Below are positions 26,002-35,579 of a stretch of 46,554 bases of DNA, piece after piece (positions within the stretch are counted from its first letter, which is position 1; each line of letters starts with the position of its first letter). Source of the stretch: Acetatifactor sp. (GTDB taxonomy: Bacteria; Bacillota; Clostridia; Lachnospirales; Lachnospiraceae); the NCBI GenBank assembly GCA_022511465.1, contig JAFLRM010000026.1:1-46554 (forward strand). Direction: 5' to 3'. A model generated the notes under the pieces. That model saw only the letters and a list, made by a program, of their open reading frames with translations, made no database searches and was not told the origin of the DNA. The position numbers and the translations under genes were made by a program.

Positions 26002-27177
26002 TTATCGCTTACTCATCTCAAGTAGCTTCTCCCTCATCTCCTGCTCGATCCGCGAAAGCTCCTGCTCGGCACTCTGTCTCTTGGCTCTTCCGTCCTCCTG
26101 AATCTTCATCACTTCATCCAATGTGCTGATCAGGGTCTGGTTGGTAGCCGTCAAGGTCTCAATGTCCACAATGCCGCGCTCCGTCTCCTTAGCAGTCTCA
26201 ATGGTTGCCACTTTCAAAGTCTCCGCATTCTTTTTGAGCAGCGCGTTGGTCATATCCGTGACCTCTCTCTGAGCACGGGCCGCCTCGCTGGAGTGATCCA
26301 GACCGATGGCAATGACCATCTGACTCTTCCACAGGGGAATGGTGTTCACCAGAGTAGACTGAATCTTCTCGGACATGGCAGTATCGTTGCTCTGGATCAG
26401 CCGGATCTGGGGTGCCATCTGCATGGAGATGGTGCGGGTCAGCTCCAGATCGTAGATCTTTTTCTCAAAACGGTCACACATTGCCGCAAAATCTCTGGCC
26501 GCCTGTGTATCCTCCGGAAGCTGGCTTTGCTCCGCCTTGGCCACCAATGCGGGAAGTTCTTCCGTTCTGGCCTGCTGCAGCTTCTTTTTGCCCGCAAGGA
26601 TATACATGGAAAGCTCCTTAAAATAATTCAGGTTCAGTTCGTACATCTTGTCCAGCATGGCCACATCTTTGAGCAAAGTCACCTGGTGATCCTGCATCAC
26701 CTTGCTAATCTTGTTGACATTGACCTCCGCCTTATCATACTTTGCTTTCATGCTCTCCAGCTTATTGCTGCCTTTCTTAAAGAGGCCGAAGAATCCCTTT
26801 TCCTCCTCATCGTCAAAACCTTTCAGCTCCGACACCAGATTGGTCAGCATCTGTCCGATCTCACCCATGTCCTTGGTGCGCACATTGTTCAGCGCACTCT
26901 CCGAGAAGTCAGCGATCTTCTTCTGACTCCCGGCACCATACTGCAATACCTGCTGTGTGTTGGAAATGTCGATCTGCTCCGCAAAGTCATCTACCATTTT
27001 TTGCTCTTCAGGCGTCAGTACAATCTCCGGCACCTTCGCATCTTCGGCCTGTGGAATCTCTACAATAGCAGTCTCTGCTGCCGCCTCTGCGGATATCACC
27101 TCCCCTTTTGTATCCGGGAAGGGATCAAAGGTCAGGGTCGGCGCCTCCTGCAACAACTCGTCCAAATTATCACTCAT
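26002..27177 (-). CDS. TelA-like toxic anion resistance protein
   Basis: 391 aa cytoplasmic, mainly helical protein of the TelA/KlaA family, named from tellurite resistance; its molecular role is unclear. The family core is seen in FGLFKKGSNKLESMKAKYDKAEVNVNKI, YILAGKKKLQQAR and QMAPQIRLIQSNDTAMSEKIQSTLVNTIPLWKSQM. The acidic Pro-rich N-terminus (~60 residues) is variable in the family. Coiled-coil segments are likely at ~135-230 and ~320-390. It follows the XpaC-like gene by 17 bases, a common conserved pairing. Confidence 0.92.
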   Translation of the reverse strand: MSDNLDELLQEAPTLTFDPFPDTKGEVISAEAAAETAIVEIPQAEDAKVPEIVLTPEEQKMVDDFAEQIDISNTQQVLQYGAGSQKKIADFSESALNNVRTKDMGEIGQMLTNLVSELKGFDDEEEKGFFGLFKKGSNKLESMKAKYDKAEVNVNKISKVMQDHQVTLLKDVAMLDKMYELNLNYFKELSMYILAGKKKLQQARTEELPALVAKAEQSQLPEDTQAARDFAAMCDRFEKKIYDLELTRTISMQMAPQIRLIQSNDTAMSEKIQSTLVNTIPLWKSQMVIAIGLDHSSEAARAQREVTDMTNALLKKNAETLKVATIETAKETERGIVDIETLTATNQTLISTLDEVMKIQEDGRAKRQSAEQELSRIEQEMREKLLEMSKR

Positions 27178-27194
27178 TTTCTTTTCCTCCGATT

Positions 27195-28442
27195 TTATTT
27201 TCTTGATACCTTTTCAAACTCCAACTCCCTGGTCAGCCCCTCCTGTGCCAGCATAGTCTGGAGCACTTGTGCATCCGTGGTCACATCCAGCACCGTGTCT
27301 TGGAACAGGTTGTTTAAAAGCTCCGCAAACGCCTGATTGATGATGTCCAGCGTCTGCTCAATCTCCCCCTTGGCCGACAAGATATCGTGTCCGGGAGCAC
27401 TGATATGGTCAAACTCCTCGTATGCCTCCACCAGTTTCAGGGTTGTGGGCAGATAGTAATCCATCAACTTGTGCATCCGGTGCATCTGCTCCGGGTGCTC
27501 ACGCACATTGTCAAAAATCTCATTCAAAAGGTTCTCAAGCCGGTACAGCTTGGCCGAGATCACCTCTCCCTCAATTTGGTCATTCAGATCCCGCAGCTTG
27601 CGAATGTATTCCATCCCCTCTGCGACCATAGAGTTCAGCTCTGCCTCCTGAGCCTTTTTCGCATTGGATATCATCTCACCGATGGATTGAGATTGCCCTT
27701 TTTGCTCCAACAGCTGCTTTGCCTCATTCTCTTTGGTACTTTGCTCAAGATTTTGATATTGATGGTAGACTACGTCATTTAACATAAACCAGTCGCCACG
27801 TTCGTCCAGATGCCCCTCCGGAAATATTCCCAGACGCAGCATCTTCCGTATATCTTTCAGGAGAGAACGTTTGCTCTGACCGGTGCTGCCCGCAATCTTG
27901 TCCGTCTCACCGTACATCTTGCTGCCGCACAACTCTGCGTATCGCTCCGCCCGCTCCAAGCGGTGGGCCTGTGCCACACCCTGACGGATCATCAAAGAAA
28001 AAAGCAGCAGGAACAGCGCAAGGATAAGCCATCCTCCTGTTCCGCCCAATATCCCCGCGCGAATGATATTGAAAAATAAGGCGAGTCCGGTAACTCCGAG
28101 ACCAATCCCACCAAACACCCGGTAAAGCACACTGGAAACGCTCCCCACTTTATGAAATTTGATCAGCTCAATATTTTTAGCCGGGAGATTCTTTTTCAGC
28201 ATCTGGGCCTGCAGCTTCCGCTGCCAATCCTGCTGGATCTTCTGCTGTCTCTCCTGCTGCTTCTGCTGCTCCCGCTGCTTGGCTCGCTCCTGCCAGTCCG
28301 GAACTTTCGCGTCCTTCAGGGCATTCTCCACCGTGTTCGTCACCAGACGATTCAAGTCAGAAAAATCGCCGCTCTGCAGAGCCTCCGCCACAGCGCTCTT
28401 CATCTGTTCCCCCAGATTTGCCCCATTTTGCCTGTCTGCCAT
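27195..28442 (-). CDS. XpaC-like (5-bromo-4-chloroindolyl phosphate hydrolysis) membrane protein
   Basis: 415 aa. A Gln/Lys/Arg-rich coiled stretch (about residues 50-90) precedes two transmembrane segments (~107-125 and ~135-152). A long helical cytoplasmic domain with the XpaC family block (LRDLNDQIEGEVISAKLYRLENLLNEIFDNVREHPEQ..LMDYYLPTTLKLVEAYEEFD) follows. The family name comes from a phenotype in Bacillus; the true function is unknown. It is the first gene of a two-gene unit with telA. The 160-base divergent gap to the DUF885 gene must hold both promoters. Confidence 0.88.
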   Translation of the reverse strand: MADRQNGANLGEQMKSAVAEALQSGDFSDLNRLVTNTVENALKDAKVPDWQERAKQREQQKQQERQQKIQQDWQRKLQAQMLKKNLPAKNIELIKFHKVGSVSSVLYRVFGGIGLGVTGLALFFNIIRAGILGGTGGWLILALFLLLFSLMIRQGVAQAHRLERAERYAELCGSKMYGETDKIAGSTGQSKRSLLKDIRKMLRLGIFPEGHLDERGDWFMLNDVVYHQYQNLEQSTKENEAKQLLEQKGQSQSIGEMISNAKKAQEAELNSMVAEGMEYIRKLRDLNDQIEGEVISAKLYRLENLLNEIFDNVREHPEQMHRMHKLMDYYLPTTLKLVEAYEEFDHISAPGHDILSAKGEIEQTLDIINQAFAELLNNLFQDTVLDVTTDAQVLQTMLAQEGLTRELEFEKVSRK

Positions 28443-28603
28443 CTGTCTCTACCTTTCTGAATTTCCCTTTTATTATCACACGTTGCGACAGACTCCGCAA
28501 TAGTTTCTTTTGGATAAAATCTAAATTTTTTATTTCCTTTTTGGCACATTACGAAGGGAAACGGCATATATATGAATGATATTTTGGAAAAGAGGATAGT
28601 CAT

Positions 28604-30463
28604 TTGAAGCGACGTGCTATGCTTTCCTGGAAACAGCTTCTGGTTCTGTGCTGTCTCTTGTTCACCTTTGCCGGACTCACCGCCTTTTTGTTCGGATATC
28701 AGCGTGACGAAAAGCGTTTTACCCAGATCAGCTCCCAGCTTTTTACGGATGAGATCTCAGGCAACACTTTGAACATGCATTATACACTGGCCTATCCCGC
28801 TAATTTTGGCATCTATGACTATAAAGCCACTCTCCCTACCTACAGCGCGGAGAGTCGCCATGCCAGCCAAGCCGCCACGGAGGAACTCCTGCACACGCTG
28901 GGAGAACTGAAACCTCAAAAACTCAGCCCATCAAATCGGTACACCTACATACTGTTGATGCGCTCATTGAAGAGTTCCCTGGAGTTGAGCAACTACACCT
29001 ACTACGAGGAACCGTTGTCCCCCTCGTCGGGAATGCAGTCCCAACTTCCTATTTTATTGGCCGAATATACTTTCCGCACCCGCCGGGATGTGGAGGATTA
29101 TCTCGCTCTTTTGGATCAGACAGACGACTACTTCCTCTCTCTCCTCACATTCGAGCAGGAGAAAGCAAAGGCCGGACTTCTGATGTCGGCTGCCTCGCTG
29201 GAAAAAGTCAAAAAACAGTGCGATACCATTCTCACCAAGGAGGAATTGGAGGCAGGAACTCATTTTCTGCAGACCACTTTCACGGAGCGGTTACGGCCTT
29301 TGATCAGCCGAGGGATCATCACCGAGGAGGAGGCATTGCAATATCAGGCTCAAAACAACCGCCTTCTCAAGACCGTTATGCTGCCCGCCTATGAGACGCT
29401 GGCGGACGGCCTTTTCGTGCTGGAGGACGAGACCATACCTTTGAGTGGTCTGGCTTCCAAACCGGAAGGGCGGGAATATTACCGCCGCCTGCTTATATCC
29501 GAGACCGGTTCCTATCGGGATATCACCGAGGTTGAACAACTTTTGCTAAACAAATTTTACGAGGAATACAATGCAATTCTGACACTGACCGCAGACCATC
29601 CGGAAGTCCTGGAGCAAATTTACAATGACGCATTTGTCAATTTCCCGATATCCGGCGCAGATGCCATGCTGGCCGATCTTCAAGCACGCATGAGCGCAGA
29701 CTTCCCCGGACTTCCCACCGTTTCCGACAATGTCAGCCCGACAGTCTCCTCACTTCCTACAGCCACGGTAAAAGCCGTGTCCCCCAGCTTGGAAGACTAT
29801 TCAGCTCCGGCTTTTTATCTGACTGCACCTATAGACGATTCTGACAGCAACGTCATATATATTAACCAAAGCACCTCTCCAAGTGGCTTGGAGCTGTACA
29901 CTATCTTGGCGCATGAGGGCTATCCCGGTCATCTGTATCAAACCGTCTACAGCAATCGATCCTTTCTGCAAAAAGAAGAGAACAAAGTGCGGGAACTTCT
30001 CTGGTACGGCGGCTATCTGGAGGGATGGGGACTGTACACGGAGTTTTACTCTTTCGACTATGCGGCGGACATTTACTCAGAGCAGGGTGACGATCCGGCC
30101 GCCGTGCTGACTCAGTTGGAACAACACGATCGCAGCCTGCAGCTCTGCCTCTACTGCCTGTTGGACATTATGATCCATTATGAAAATGCCTCCTACAGTC
30201 AGGTGGTCGACGTTCTGAAAGGCATGGGGATTGAGGACAGTTCTTCCGTCCGCGCCGTGTATGCTTATCTTGTGGAGGAGCCATGTAATTATCTGAAATA
30301 CTATGTGGGCTATCTGGAGATTCTGCAGTTGAAAGAAGAGGCAAAGACACTGTGGGATGAAGAGTACTCTGATCTGCGTTTTCACACCTTTTATCTGGAC
30401 TGCGGGCCATCGGATTTTACGACACTGAGGGAGCGTTTGGTGGAGGAAGCTGCAGATTCCTAG
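28604..30463 (+). CDS. DUF885 zinc metallopeptidase-like protein, membrane-anchored
   Basis: 619 aa. A transmembrane or uncleaved signal segment (LVLCCLLFTFAGLTAFLFGYQ) is near residues 14-34, so the bulk is extracytoplasmic. The zinc-site motif HEGYPGH is at 437-443, and the third ligand is probably the Glu in YLEGWGLYTE. DUF885 proteins resemble M32/M3-like helical peptidases. The start is a TTG at 28604 with AGAGGA seven bases upstream; an ATG at 28619 is the alternative. It is the only sizeable protein gene on the plus strand in the window and is divergent from xpaC. The substrate is unknown. Confidence 0.9.
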   Translation: MKRRAMLSWKQLLVLCCLLFTFAGLTAFLFGYQRDEKRFTQISSQLFTDEISGNTLNMHYTLAYPANFGIYDYKATLPTYSAESRHASQAATEELLHTLGELKPQKLSPSNRYTYILLMRSLKSSLELSNYTYYEEPLSPSSGMQSQLPILLAEYTFRTRRDVEDYLALLDQTDDYFLSLLTFEQEKAKAGLLMSAASLEKVKKQCDTILTKEELEAGTHFLQTTFTERLRPLISRGIITEEEALQYQAQNNRLLKTVMLPAYETLADGLFVLEDETIPLSGLASKPEGREYYRRLLISETGSYRDITEVEQLLLNKFYEEYNAILTLTADHPEVLEQIYNDAFVNFPISGADAMLADLQARMSADFPGLPTVSDNVSPTVSSLPTATVKAVSPSLEDYSAPAFYLTAPIDDSDSNVIYINQSTSPSGLELYTILAHEGYPGHLYQTVYSNRSFLQKEENKVRELLWYGGYLEGWGLYTEFYSFDYAADIYSEQGDDPAAVLTQLEQHDRSLQLCLYCLLDIMIHYENASYSQVVDVLKGMGIEDSSSVRAVYAYLVEEPCNYLKYYVGYLEILQLKEEAKTLWDEEYSDLRFHTFYLDCGPSDFTTLRERLVEEAADS

Positions 30464-30480
30464 TGGGTTATGATGCATAG

Positions 30481-30515
30481 AGAAACAGGTGCTGCGCCAA
30501 ACAGCACCTGTTTCA
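30481..30515. terminator. Bidirectional terminator between DUF885 and BlaR1-like genes
   Basis: GAAACAGGTGCTG (30482-30494) pairs perfectly with CAGCACCTGTTTC (30502-30514) around a seven-base loop. It lies between convergent genes, 19 bases after one stop and 12 after the other. Confidence 0.85.
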
Positions 30516-30526
30516 AAACCAGCATT

Positions 30527-32374
30527 TTACCAATTCCAGGGGATCTCATCAAAGCATTCAAAAAATTCTCTGTTATCCCGATCAGACGCCGGCTGGTAAT
30601 TGTAGTAAACGCCGTTGATTCCAAAATTACAACAGCTGTCCGTGGACATAGACAAGCGTACAACCTCTCCTCCCGCCAGTGTCAGTGTCAGACAGGCTCT
30701 TGCATTGCCACAATCTACACCGCCATAAATATACTCAGCATGACTGAACCAATCTGCAAACAGTTCCAATGTTTCCTCATCCTCTATAGTCTGCCTGTAA
30801 GGTTTCCTATCTGTAAATACGCTGCAGACATCCAGGGTGGCGGAGGTGATATCCTTTATCTGTGCCGGTTCAAAGGAATCATAGTCCAGCTCCTGAAGAA
30901 GCATGATCTGTATATAATCATACAGCTTTAAATCTTCGATCAGACTCTCTCTGTCCCCACTTTCATCCGTGTAGGTGTAATATAAATATCCCTGTTCAAA
31001 AGCCCTAAACTCCATATCATTATAGACAACTGTCCAACCTTTTTCCTTCATGCCCTCCCATCTTCTGCCAAAGGGTTCCCCTTCCAGATCCAGTGACTTT
31101 ATCCGATCTGTCAACCACTCCTGATCTTCATCTGTGGGAATATAATAATAGCATAATTGATCTCTGAGTACGGAAGGCTGCACCCTAATGCATACCTTGT
31201 CCGCTTCCGCCTGTTTATATAAGTTAGTGGTTTCGCTTATCAGACTCTGGGACTCTTTCCCTTCGACCTCTCCATCCAAAGGAATGCTATCTGGCGGATC
31301 CTGTATTGCGCCCGACTCTTCCATGCTTTCCACCGGTACATTTGTTGTTCCTTTTTGATCAGTCTTACCTCCAAAAGTACATCCCACAAGTCCAACGCAC
31401 ATACAGAGTAAAATCAGTCCGGATAATAATCTCGTGCGAGGCTGTTTCGCGATCATTTTTATCCTCTTTCTCATTTCCTTCATCCCTCCTGCCGCACTTG
31501 TAGAGCATCCCAAAACGGAGATACCGGTGGTTCTCTCCGGTAATCCTTTGGCAATCTCAATCAGGGTTTTCCCGTATTTTATATAGTTCTCTCTCCCTAT
31601 CAGTTTCAAGGTTCCCGCATCACAGGCCAGTTCACTGTCTTTCATAGAAACTCGCGCTGCCAGCCATACCAAAGGATTGTACCAGTGCAAAATGACGCAC
31701 AGACAACGGATCAGTGCCCACACATGATCCCCATGTCTGTAGTGACTGTACTCATGCGCCAAAATATATTCCTCTTGCTCCGGCAATAACCCGCTGCCAT
31801 CTTGCAAATAGATAGACGGCTTCAGAAAACCAAACAGGCATGATCCAGTGTTGCCTGCCACTTTATATATGTTAATGCTGTCTTTCATCCGGCCGACCAA
31901 CACACGATTCTTTTTCAATTGCTTGGAAAATCGCCGATTGCTCCAAAGGAACACTCCTGCACACAAGATTACCCCCACAATCCATACCCCGTACCATATC
32001 ACAGCAAGTTTCATTCCAGGGGCTGTTATGGCGCTCATTTCACTGTCATTTGGGATTTGCTCACCGGCGTGCATCTCATTTTCTGTTCCACTGCCGCCAA
32101 CCTGTATGTGGTTGTTTGCTGCATTCGCATCATTGTCATCTTCTGCCGCCCCATTGTCAACAAATAAATAAGATACTTTGCTTTCTCTGATTTCATTTGC
32201 GGCATTCATGACACTGATATTTGATTCAAATCTCGGTATCGGAACCAACAGTTTGACCGCTACCAGTAACCACAACGCATACTTTAAGCATGGATCTATC
32301 CTTTTCTCCATTACAGAGGAAATGATCAAAACGGCTGCAATTAATACCGATGATGTAATGATCAGCTCAATCAT
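30527..32374 (-). CDS. BlaR1-type M56 membrane metalloprotease sensor (module 1)
   Basis: 615 aa. N-terminal transmembrane segments (~1-45, ~120-145) frame the M56 peptidase with HEYSH at 207-211 and the third ligand in DSELACDAG. Another hydrophobic segment (~320-337) is followed by a ~280-residue extracytoplasmic domain. That domain lacks the SxxK-type penicillin-binding motifs of true BlaR1, so the signal is not clearly a beta-lactam. On sensing it should trigger loss of the BlaI-type repressor. Its ATG overlaps the blaI stop (ATGATTGA), showing tight coupling. The C-terminal domain shares no obvious similarity with module 2. Confidence 0.88.
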   Translation of the reverse strand: MIELIITSSVLIAAVLIISSVMEKRIDPCLKYALWLLVAVKLLVPIPRFESNISVMNAANEIRESKVSYLFVDNGAAEDDNDANAANNHIQVGGSGTENEMHAGEQIPNDSEMSAITAPGMKLAVIWYGVWIVGVILCAGVFLWSNRRFSKQLKKNRVLVGRMKDSINIYKVAGNTGSCLFGFLKPSIYLQDGSGLLPEQEEYILAHEYSHYRHGDHVWALIRCLCVILHWYNPLVWLAARVSMKDSELACDAGTLKLIGRENYIKYGKTLIEIAKGLPERTTGISVLGCSTSAAGGMKEMRKRIKMIAKQPRTRLLSGLILLCMCVGLVGCTFGGKTDQKGTTNVPVESMEESGAIQDPPDSIPLDGEVEGKESQSLISETTNLYKQAEADKVCIRVQPSVLRDQLCYYYIPTDEDQEWLTDRIKSLDLEGEPFGRRWEGMKEKGWTVVYNDMEFRAFEQGYLYYTYTDESGDRESLIEDLKLYDYIQIMLLQELDYDSFEPAQIKDITSATLDVCSVFTDRKPYRQTIEDEETLELFADWFSHAEYIYGGVDCGNARACLTLTLAGGEVVRLSMSTDSCCNFGINGVYYNYQPASDRDNREFFECFDEIPWNW

Positions 32375-32750
32375 TTTTATCAACCGCCTCTCCCAAGATT
32401 TGATACAGTTCCTTGATATCATCCTCGTTCAAATTGTTATTTCGTATCAGGGTACTGAGCATCATACTGACGGAACCTTTGTATACTCTCTCAATCAGAT
32501 TTTCCGTCTCCGTGATCGCAACTTCGTCCCGGCTTACGTTCGGATAATACTGTTTTGCCTTTGCTCCCTCTTCATAATAAATGATCTCTTTTTTAACCAT
32601 TCTCCCCAACAGGGTGTTTACAGTGCTTTTACTCCAGCCCGGATTCTCTTTCAATTCGTGATATAACTGCATAATTGTCTTGGGATTCTTCTCCCACAAT
32701 TTCTCCATGATGATCCATTCGCTGGGCTGCAGCATAATTACATCTTTCAT
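32367..32750 (-). CDS. BlaI/MecI-type transcriptional repressor (module 1)
   Basis: 127 aa winged-helix repressor. The DNA-binding half is clear (LQPSEWIIMEKLWEKNPKTIMQLYHELKENPGWSKSTVNTLLGRM). The C-terminal helices dimerise. The ATG at 32750 has AGGAGG seven bases upstream, and upstream in-frame codons lie in the promoter, so longer starts are rejected. Two near-identical ~21-base repeats in its promoter (32766-32824) are the likely operators, implying autoregulation. Confidence 0.92.
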   Translation of the reverse strand: MKDVIMLQPSEWIIMEKLWEKNPKTIMQLYHELKENPGWSKSTVNTLLGRMVKKEIIYYEEGAKAKQYYPNVSRDEVAITETENLIERVYKGSVSMMLSTLIRNNNLNEDDIKELYQILGEAVDKND

Positions 32751-32765
32751 TTCTATGCCTCCTAT

Positions 32766-32824
32766 TTGTGCTACAGTTGTCAACCAACTATATAATACAT
32801 TAATTGTGCTACTACTGTCAACCA
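32766..32824 (-). promoter_or_regulatory. Promoter and repeated operator of BlaI/BlaR1 module 1
   Basis: TTGTGCTAC-AGT-TGTCAACCA (32766-32786) and TTGTGCTAC-TAC-TGTCAACCA (32804-32824) differ only in the three central bases. The first contains TACA-GT-TGTC, close to the BlaI box TACA-N2-TGTA. The second overlaps the -35 TTGACA (32821-32816); the -10 TATTAT is at 32797-32792 with an 18-base spacer. Repressor on both copies would bracket the promoter. Confidence 0.75.
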
Positions 32825-32873
32825 TTAATTTTGTATAACATTCATGCCTCAATATAAAATTGCACATAGAAAG

Positions 32874-32931
32874 CGGCGGCCCGGTCGTCTCCACTTGAAC
32901 ATATTCAAATGGAGCTGACCGGGCCACCGAG
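32874..32931 (-). terminator. Long GC-rich hairpin after BlaR1 module 2
   Basis: GGCCCGGTC plus CTCCA on one side pair with TGGAG plus GACCGGGCC on the other, around a ~16-base loop. On the minus strand a short T-containing tail (CTTTCTATG) follows. It lies about 25 bases past the module-2 BlaR1 stop and isolates module 1. Confidence 0.65.
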
Positions 32932-32955
32932 CATTATCTTGTCATGCTAACTAAT

Positions 32956-35190
32956 TTATTTTTCTAATCCATAATAACTTATCTTCCAACTACCGTCTAT
33001 GTCATATACAAAAACTGTGCTCAGATAAGTGAAGGAATCCTCATCGGGAATGCGAAATTCCAACGATACTTCATATTGATCCTCAATATTTAACTGGTCA
33101 ATATTGTTTAACCCCTTGATCCCTTTTATTTCCACTTCACTCGCATGCTGAGGGTCTTCATATACATCCAGATTCCATTGGTAATCTTTCACCAGATACT
33201 GCTTGATCGTGTCAACATCTCCGTCAAAGTAAGCCGTGTAAAATAGTGTCATGATACGCTCCAACTTTCGGGCACCCTCACTCTTTAGGCCGGCTGCTTC
33301 CGTTCCCGCAAACAGCGGGGTTTCGGCATCATTCACTGTAACCGCAAAGGTGTCCGCAACAGCATCCAGCCTGGATCCCCATTCCACCGCGGCAAAGAAT
33401 CTGCTGTAGATCACCCACACATCATTTTCATATCCGTAAACTCTGGCCTCCAACAGCATCTCATTTCCAAGCTCACCTTCAAACTTTTGCATTTTACCGG
33501 TGATCTCATTGTAAGTATACCCCTCCGACTGCAAAAGAGTTACCACATCCGCGGATGTCTGATCCACATAGCGGGCAACGTCAACATGAAGGGCTGACTC
33601 GTAAACTGCCTCCATTTGATAGGGAGCCTCCAGAGCTTCATCATATATCTGCCATCCGTCATCTGGAATATAGATGGAAAAACCGTCCCCCACATAGAGC
33701 GTGGCGGGCATCTCTCCAATATCCCCTGCCAGTTCATACGGGATCATCACTTTACTTTCTCTGATATTTGGAGTCGTTTCCTCACCGGTATTCCCCACAC
33801 CACCTATCTGTTGCATCAGATCATTTGTAAATATGTCATCTCCGGGGAAACAGTCATTTTCCATAAGGGAAGTTAAAAAGACAAGTTCTCCCTCTCTCTG
33901 CTCAAATACAAGATAGATGCTGTTAGCATATTCCGGTACTACCCAGCCTTCCTCATCAATTGTCATACCGCCCGCAAGCGTTATTTCATCCGGATCGTCC
34001 GCCAGAAATTCATAATTCATTTGGTACACCGGTAAGGTCATTCCTGCCAGATCATCATACGTGTACACATGCGCTAATGCTTCAATTCTCCAATTGCTGT
34101 AACCACTGTCCTGTACATTTGCAAACCTCTGTCCAACCAGCATCTTTGCAGACTCCAGCACAGCATCAGGGACTTCAATTCCCTCCACTACGATCCCCAC
34201 GTTATCCGCGTGTGCCGAAACTTCCTTTTCTGCGGAGGTTGCAAACAATACCACAACAGCCACAAGCAATGCTGCACTTATCGCAAGCGCCCATTTTGTA
34301 ATCCTTCTTATCTTCATGATCGCCGTAATCCTCTCTTCAATAGCGTTTTTACTGAAATTATTACAAAGAGGTGTCAGACCGCTCTTCTTTTCTTCCATGG
34401 TGATCAGCATCATAGCATATGTGGATTTGGAAGTTTCGCCGGACAGGCGCACAACTTTCTCGTCGCAGGATAGTTCCGTATCCCTGTTATAAAGGATGTA
34501 CATAACCCACACCATGGGATTAAACCAATGAATACACAATGCGAGCATCACTATCAGCTTCCATGCCACATCAAAGCGACAGATATGTATATATTCATGC
34601 AGGAGAACATATTGCAGCTGCTGTCTGTTTTCCCAGTCCGTATTTTTCGGCATCAGAATCACCGGTCTCAAAATCCCGTATGTTAAGGGGGCAGAAATCC
34701 TATCTGATTGCCGGATCCGGATAACACGTCTCAACCGATGTTCCTTAAGCCACCACTCCGCAAATGCATTGCGAACAGGCAAGGATGTCCGAAACTCAAG
34801 ATAACAGCGCAAGTATGAAACTGTAAAAAACGTCGCGCAGAGAATCACGCCCGCAATCCACAGAATCGGCCATACAGAAACACCCGAGACATCATTCTGT
34901 ACCATCTCCGCTGCCGTAACATTCATGTTAAGGGTCCCCTGAACTACTTGGGGAACAATAGCCTCCGGTGGCATTTCAGCAATCGCATCTTGTATGGGCG
35001 TGCTTCTTCTCACAAGGGAATACGCACTCAGCATAGAGGGGATGGAAAAAGGTATCAGCAAACGCAAAAGCCCAATCTCCCAGAGCAATACAAACACCTT
35101 TTTCGGCAATTTATTAATTGCCAGGGCACGCACAACAACTATAGCAAATATCATTACCGCACCTGAAAAACTCATCTGCATCAAGCTCAT
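32956..35190 (-). CDS. BlaR1-type M56 membrane metalloprotease sensor (module 2)
   Basis: 744 aa. Transmembrane segments at about 9-24, 33-50 and 105-127 precede the M56 peptidase with HEYIH at 198-202 and NRDTELSCDEKV. A further transmembrane segment (~ALAISAALLVAVVVLFATSA) leads to a ~400-residue extracytoplasmic region. That region has no penicillin-binding motifs; its end (SEGARKLERIMTLFYTAYFDGDVDTIKQYL) resembles an NTF2-like or immunoglobulin-type sensory fold (weak inference). The ATG at 35190 is chosen because GAGGTGAT lies upstream with normal spacing; GTG 35199 and ATG 35196 are alternatives. It follows blaI of module 2 directly. Confidence 0.87.
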   Translation of the reverse strand: MSLMQMSFSGAVMIFAIVVVRALAINKLPKKVFVLLWEIGLLRLLIPFSIPSMLSAYSLVRRSTPIQDAIAEMPPEAIVPQVVQGTLNMNVTAAEMVQNDVSGVSVWPILWIAGVILCATFFTVSYLRCYLEFRTSLPVRNAFAEWWLKEHRLRRVIRIRQSDRISAPLTYGILRPVILMPKNTDWENRQQLQYVLLHEYIHICRFDVAWKLIVMLALCIHWFNPMVWVMYILYNRDTELSCDEKVVRLSGETSKSTYAMMLITMEEKKSGLTPLCNNFSKNAIEERITAIMKIRRITKWALAISAALLVAVVVLFATSAEKEVSAHADNVGIVVEGIEVPDAVLESAKMLVGQRFANVQDSGYSNWRIEALAHVYTYDDLAGMTLPVYQMNYEFLADDPDEITLAGGMTIDEEGWVVPEYANSIYLVFEQREGELVFLTSLMENDCFPGDDIFTNDLMQQIGGVGNTGEETTPNIRESKVMIPYELAGDIGEMPATLYVGDGFSIYIPDDGWQIYDEALEAPYQMEAVYESALHVDVARYVDQTSADVVTLLQSEGYTYNEITGKMQKFEGELGNEMLLEARVYGYENDVWVIYSRFFAAVEWGSRLDAVADTFAVTVNDAETPLFAGTEAAGLKSEGARKLERIMTLFYTAYFDGDVDTIKQYLVKDYQWNLDVYEDPQHASEVEIKGIKGLNNIDQLNIEDQYEVSLEFRIPDEDSFTYLSTVFVYDIDGSWKISYYGLEK

Positions 35191-35200
35191 ATTCATCACC

Positions 35201-35560
35201 TCATTTCATCTCACCGACAATCTGCTTTAACTTGTCGATCTGCTCCGCAGAAAGCTTTTTCCTGCCAAGTAAAGCGGCAAACAGCTTGTCCGCAGAGCCA
35301 TCGTACACCTTGTCGATCAGCTCATCTGTCTCCGATTCCTGCACTGTCTCTTTGGAAATCAATGCGTGACACATAAAATTGGGCTCCGAGCGCTCAATCG
35401 CACCTTTTTTGATGCATCTTTTGATAAGGGTGTAGGTTGTGTTCATATTCCAACCAACCTCCTCCTTCAACACATCAGAGATATGCTTTGCGGTGGTATC
35501 TCCCTCCCGCCAGAGCACGTCCATGATCTTCAGCTCGGAATCAAAGAGTTTTATCTCCAT
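35201..35560 (-). CDS. BlaI/MecI-type transcriptional repressor (module 2)
   Basis: 119 aa winged-helix repressor: FDSELKIMDVLWREGDTTAKHISDVLKEEVGWNMNTTYTLIKRCIKKG is the DNA-binding half. The C-terminal region (LFAALLGRKKLSAEQIDKLKQIV) dimerises and holds the usual cleavage area. The ATG at 35560 has GGAG nine bases upstream. Three ACTAC-N3-AGTAGT operators lie just upstream, so it very probably represses its own operon with the downstream BlaR1-like protease. Confidence 0.93.
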   Translation of the reverse strand: MEIKLFDSELKIMDVLWREGDTTAKHISDVLKEEVGWNMNTTYTLIKRCIKKGAIERSEPNFMCHALISKETVQESETDELIDKVYDGSADKLFAALLGRKKLSAEQIDKLKQIVGEMK

Positions 35561-35579
35561 AGTATAGCTCTCCTTTCAC

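Noticed and set aside
26293..27336. Plus-strand frame of 347 codons
   Set aside because: It is antisense to telA, which has clear family motifs. The translated product is a His/Leu-rich shadow.
30527..35190. Beta-lactam resistance operon
   Set aside because: Although BlaI/BlaR1-type genes are present, there is no beta-lactamase or mecA-like gene, and the sensor domains lack penicillin-binding motifs.
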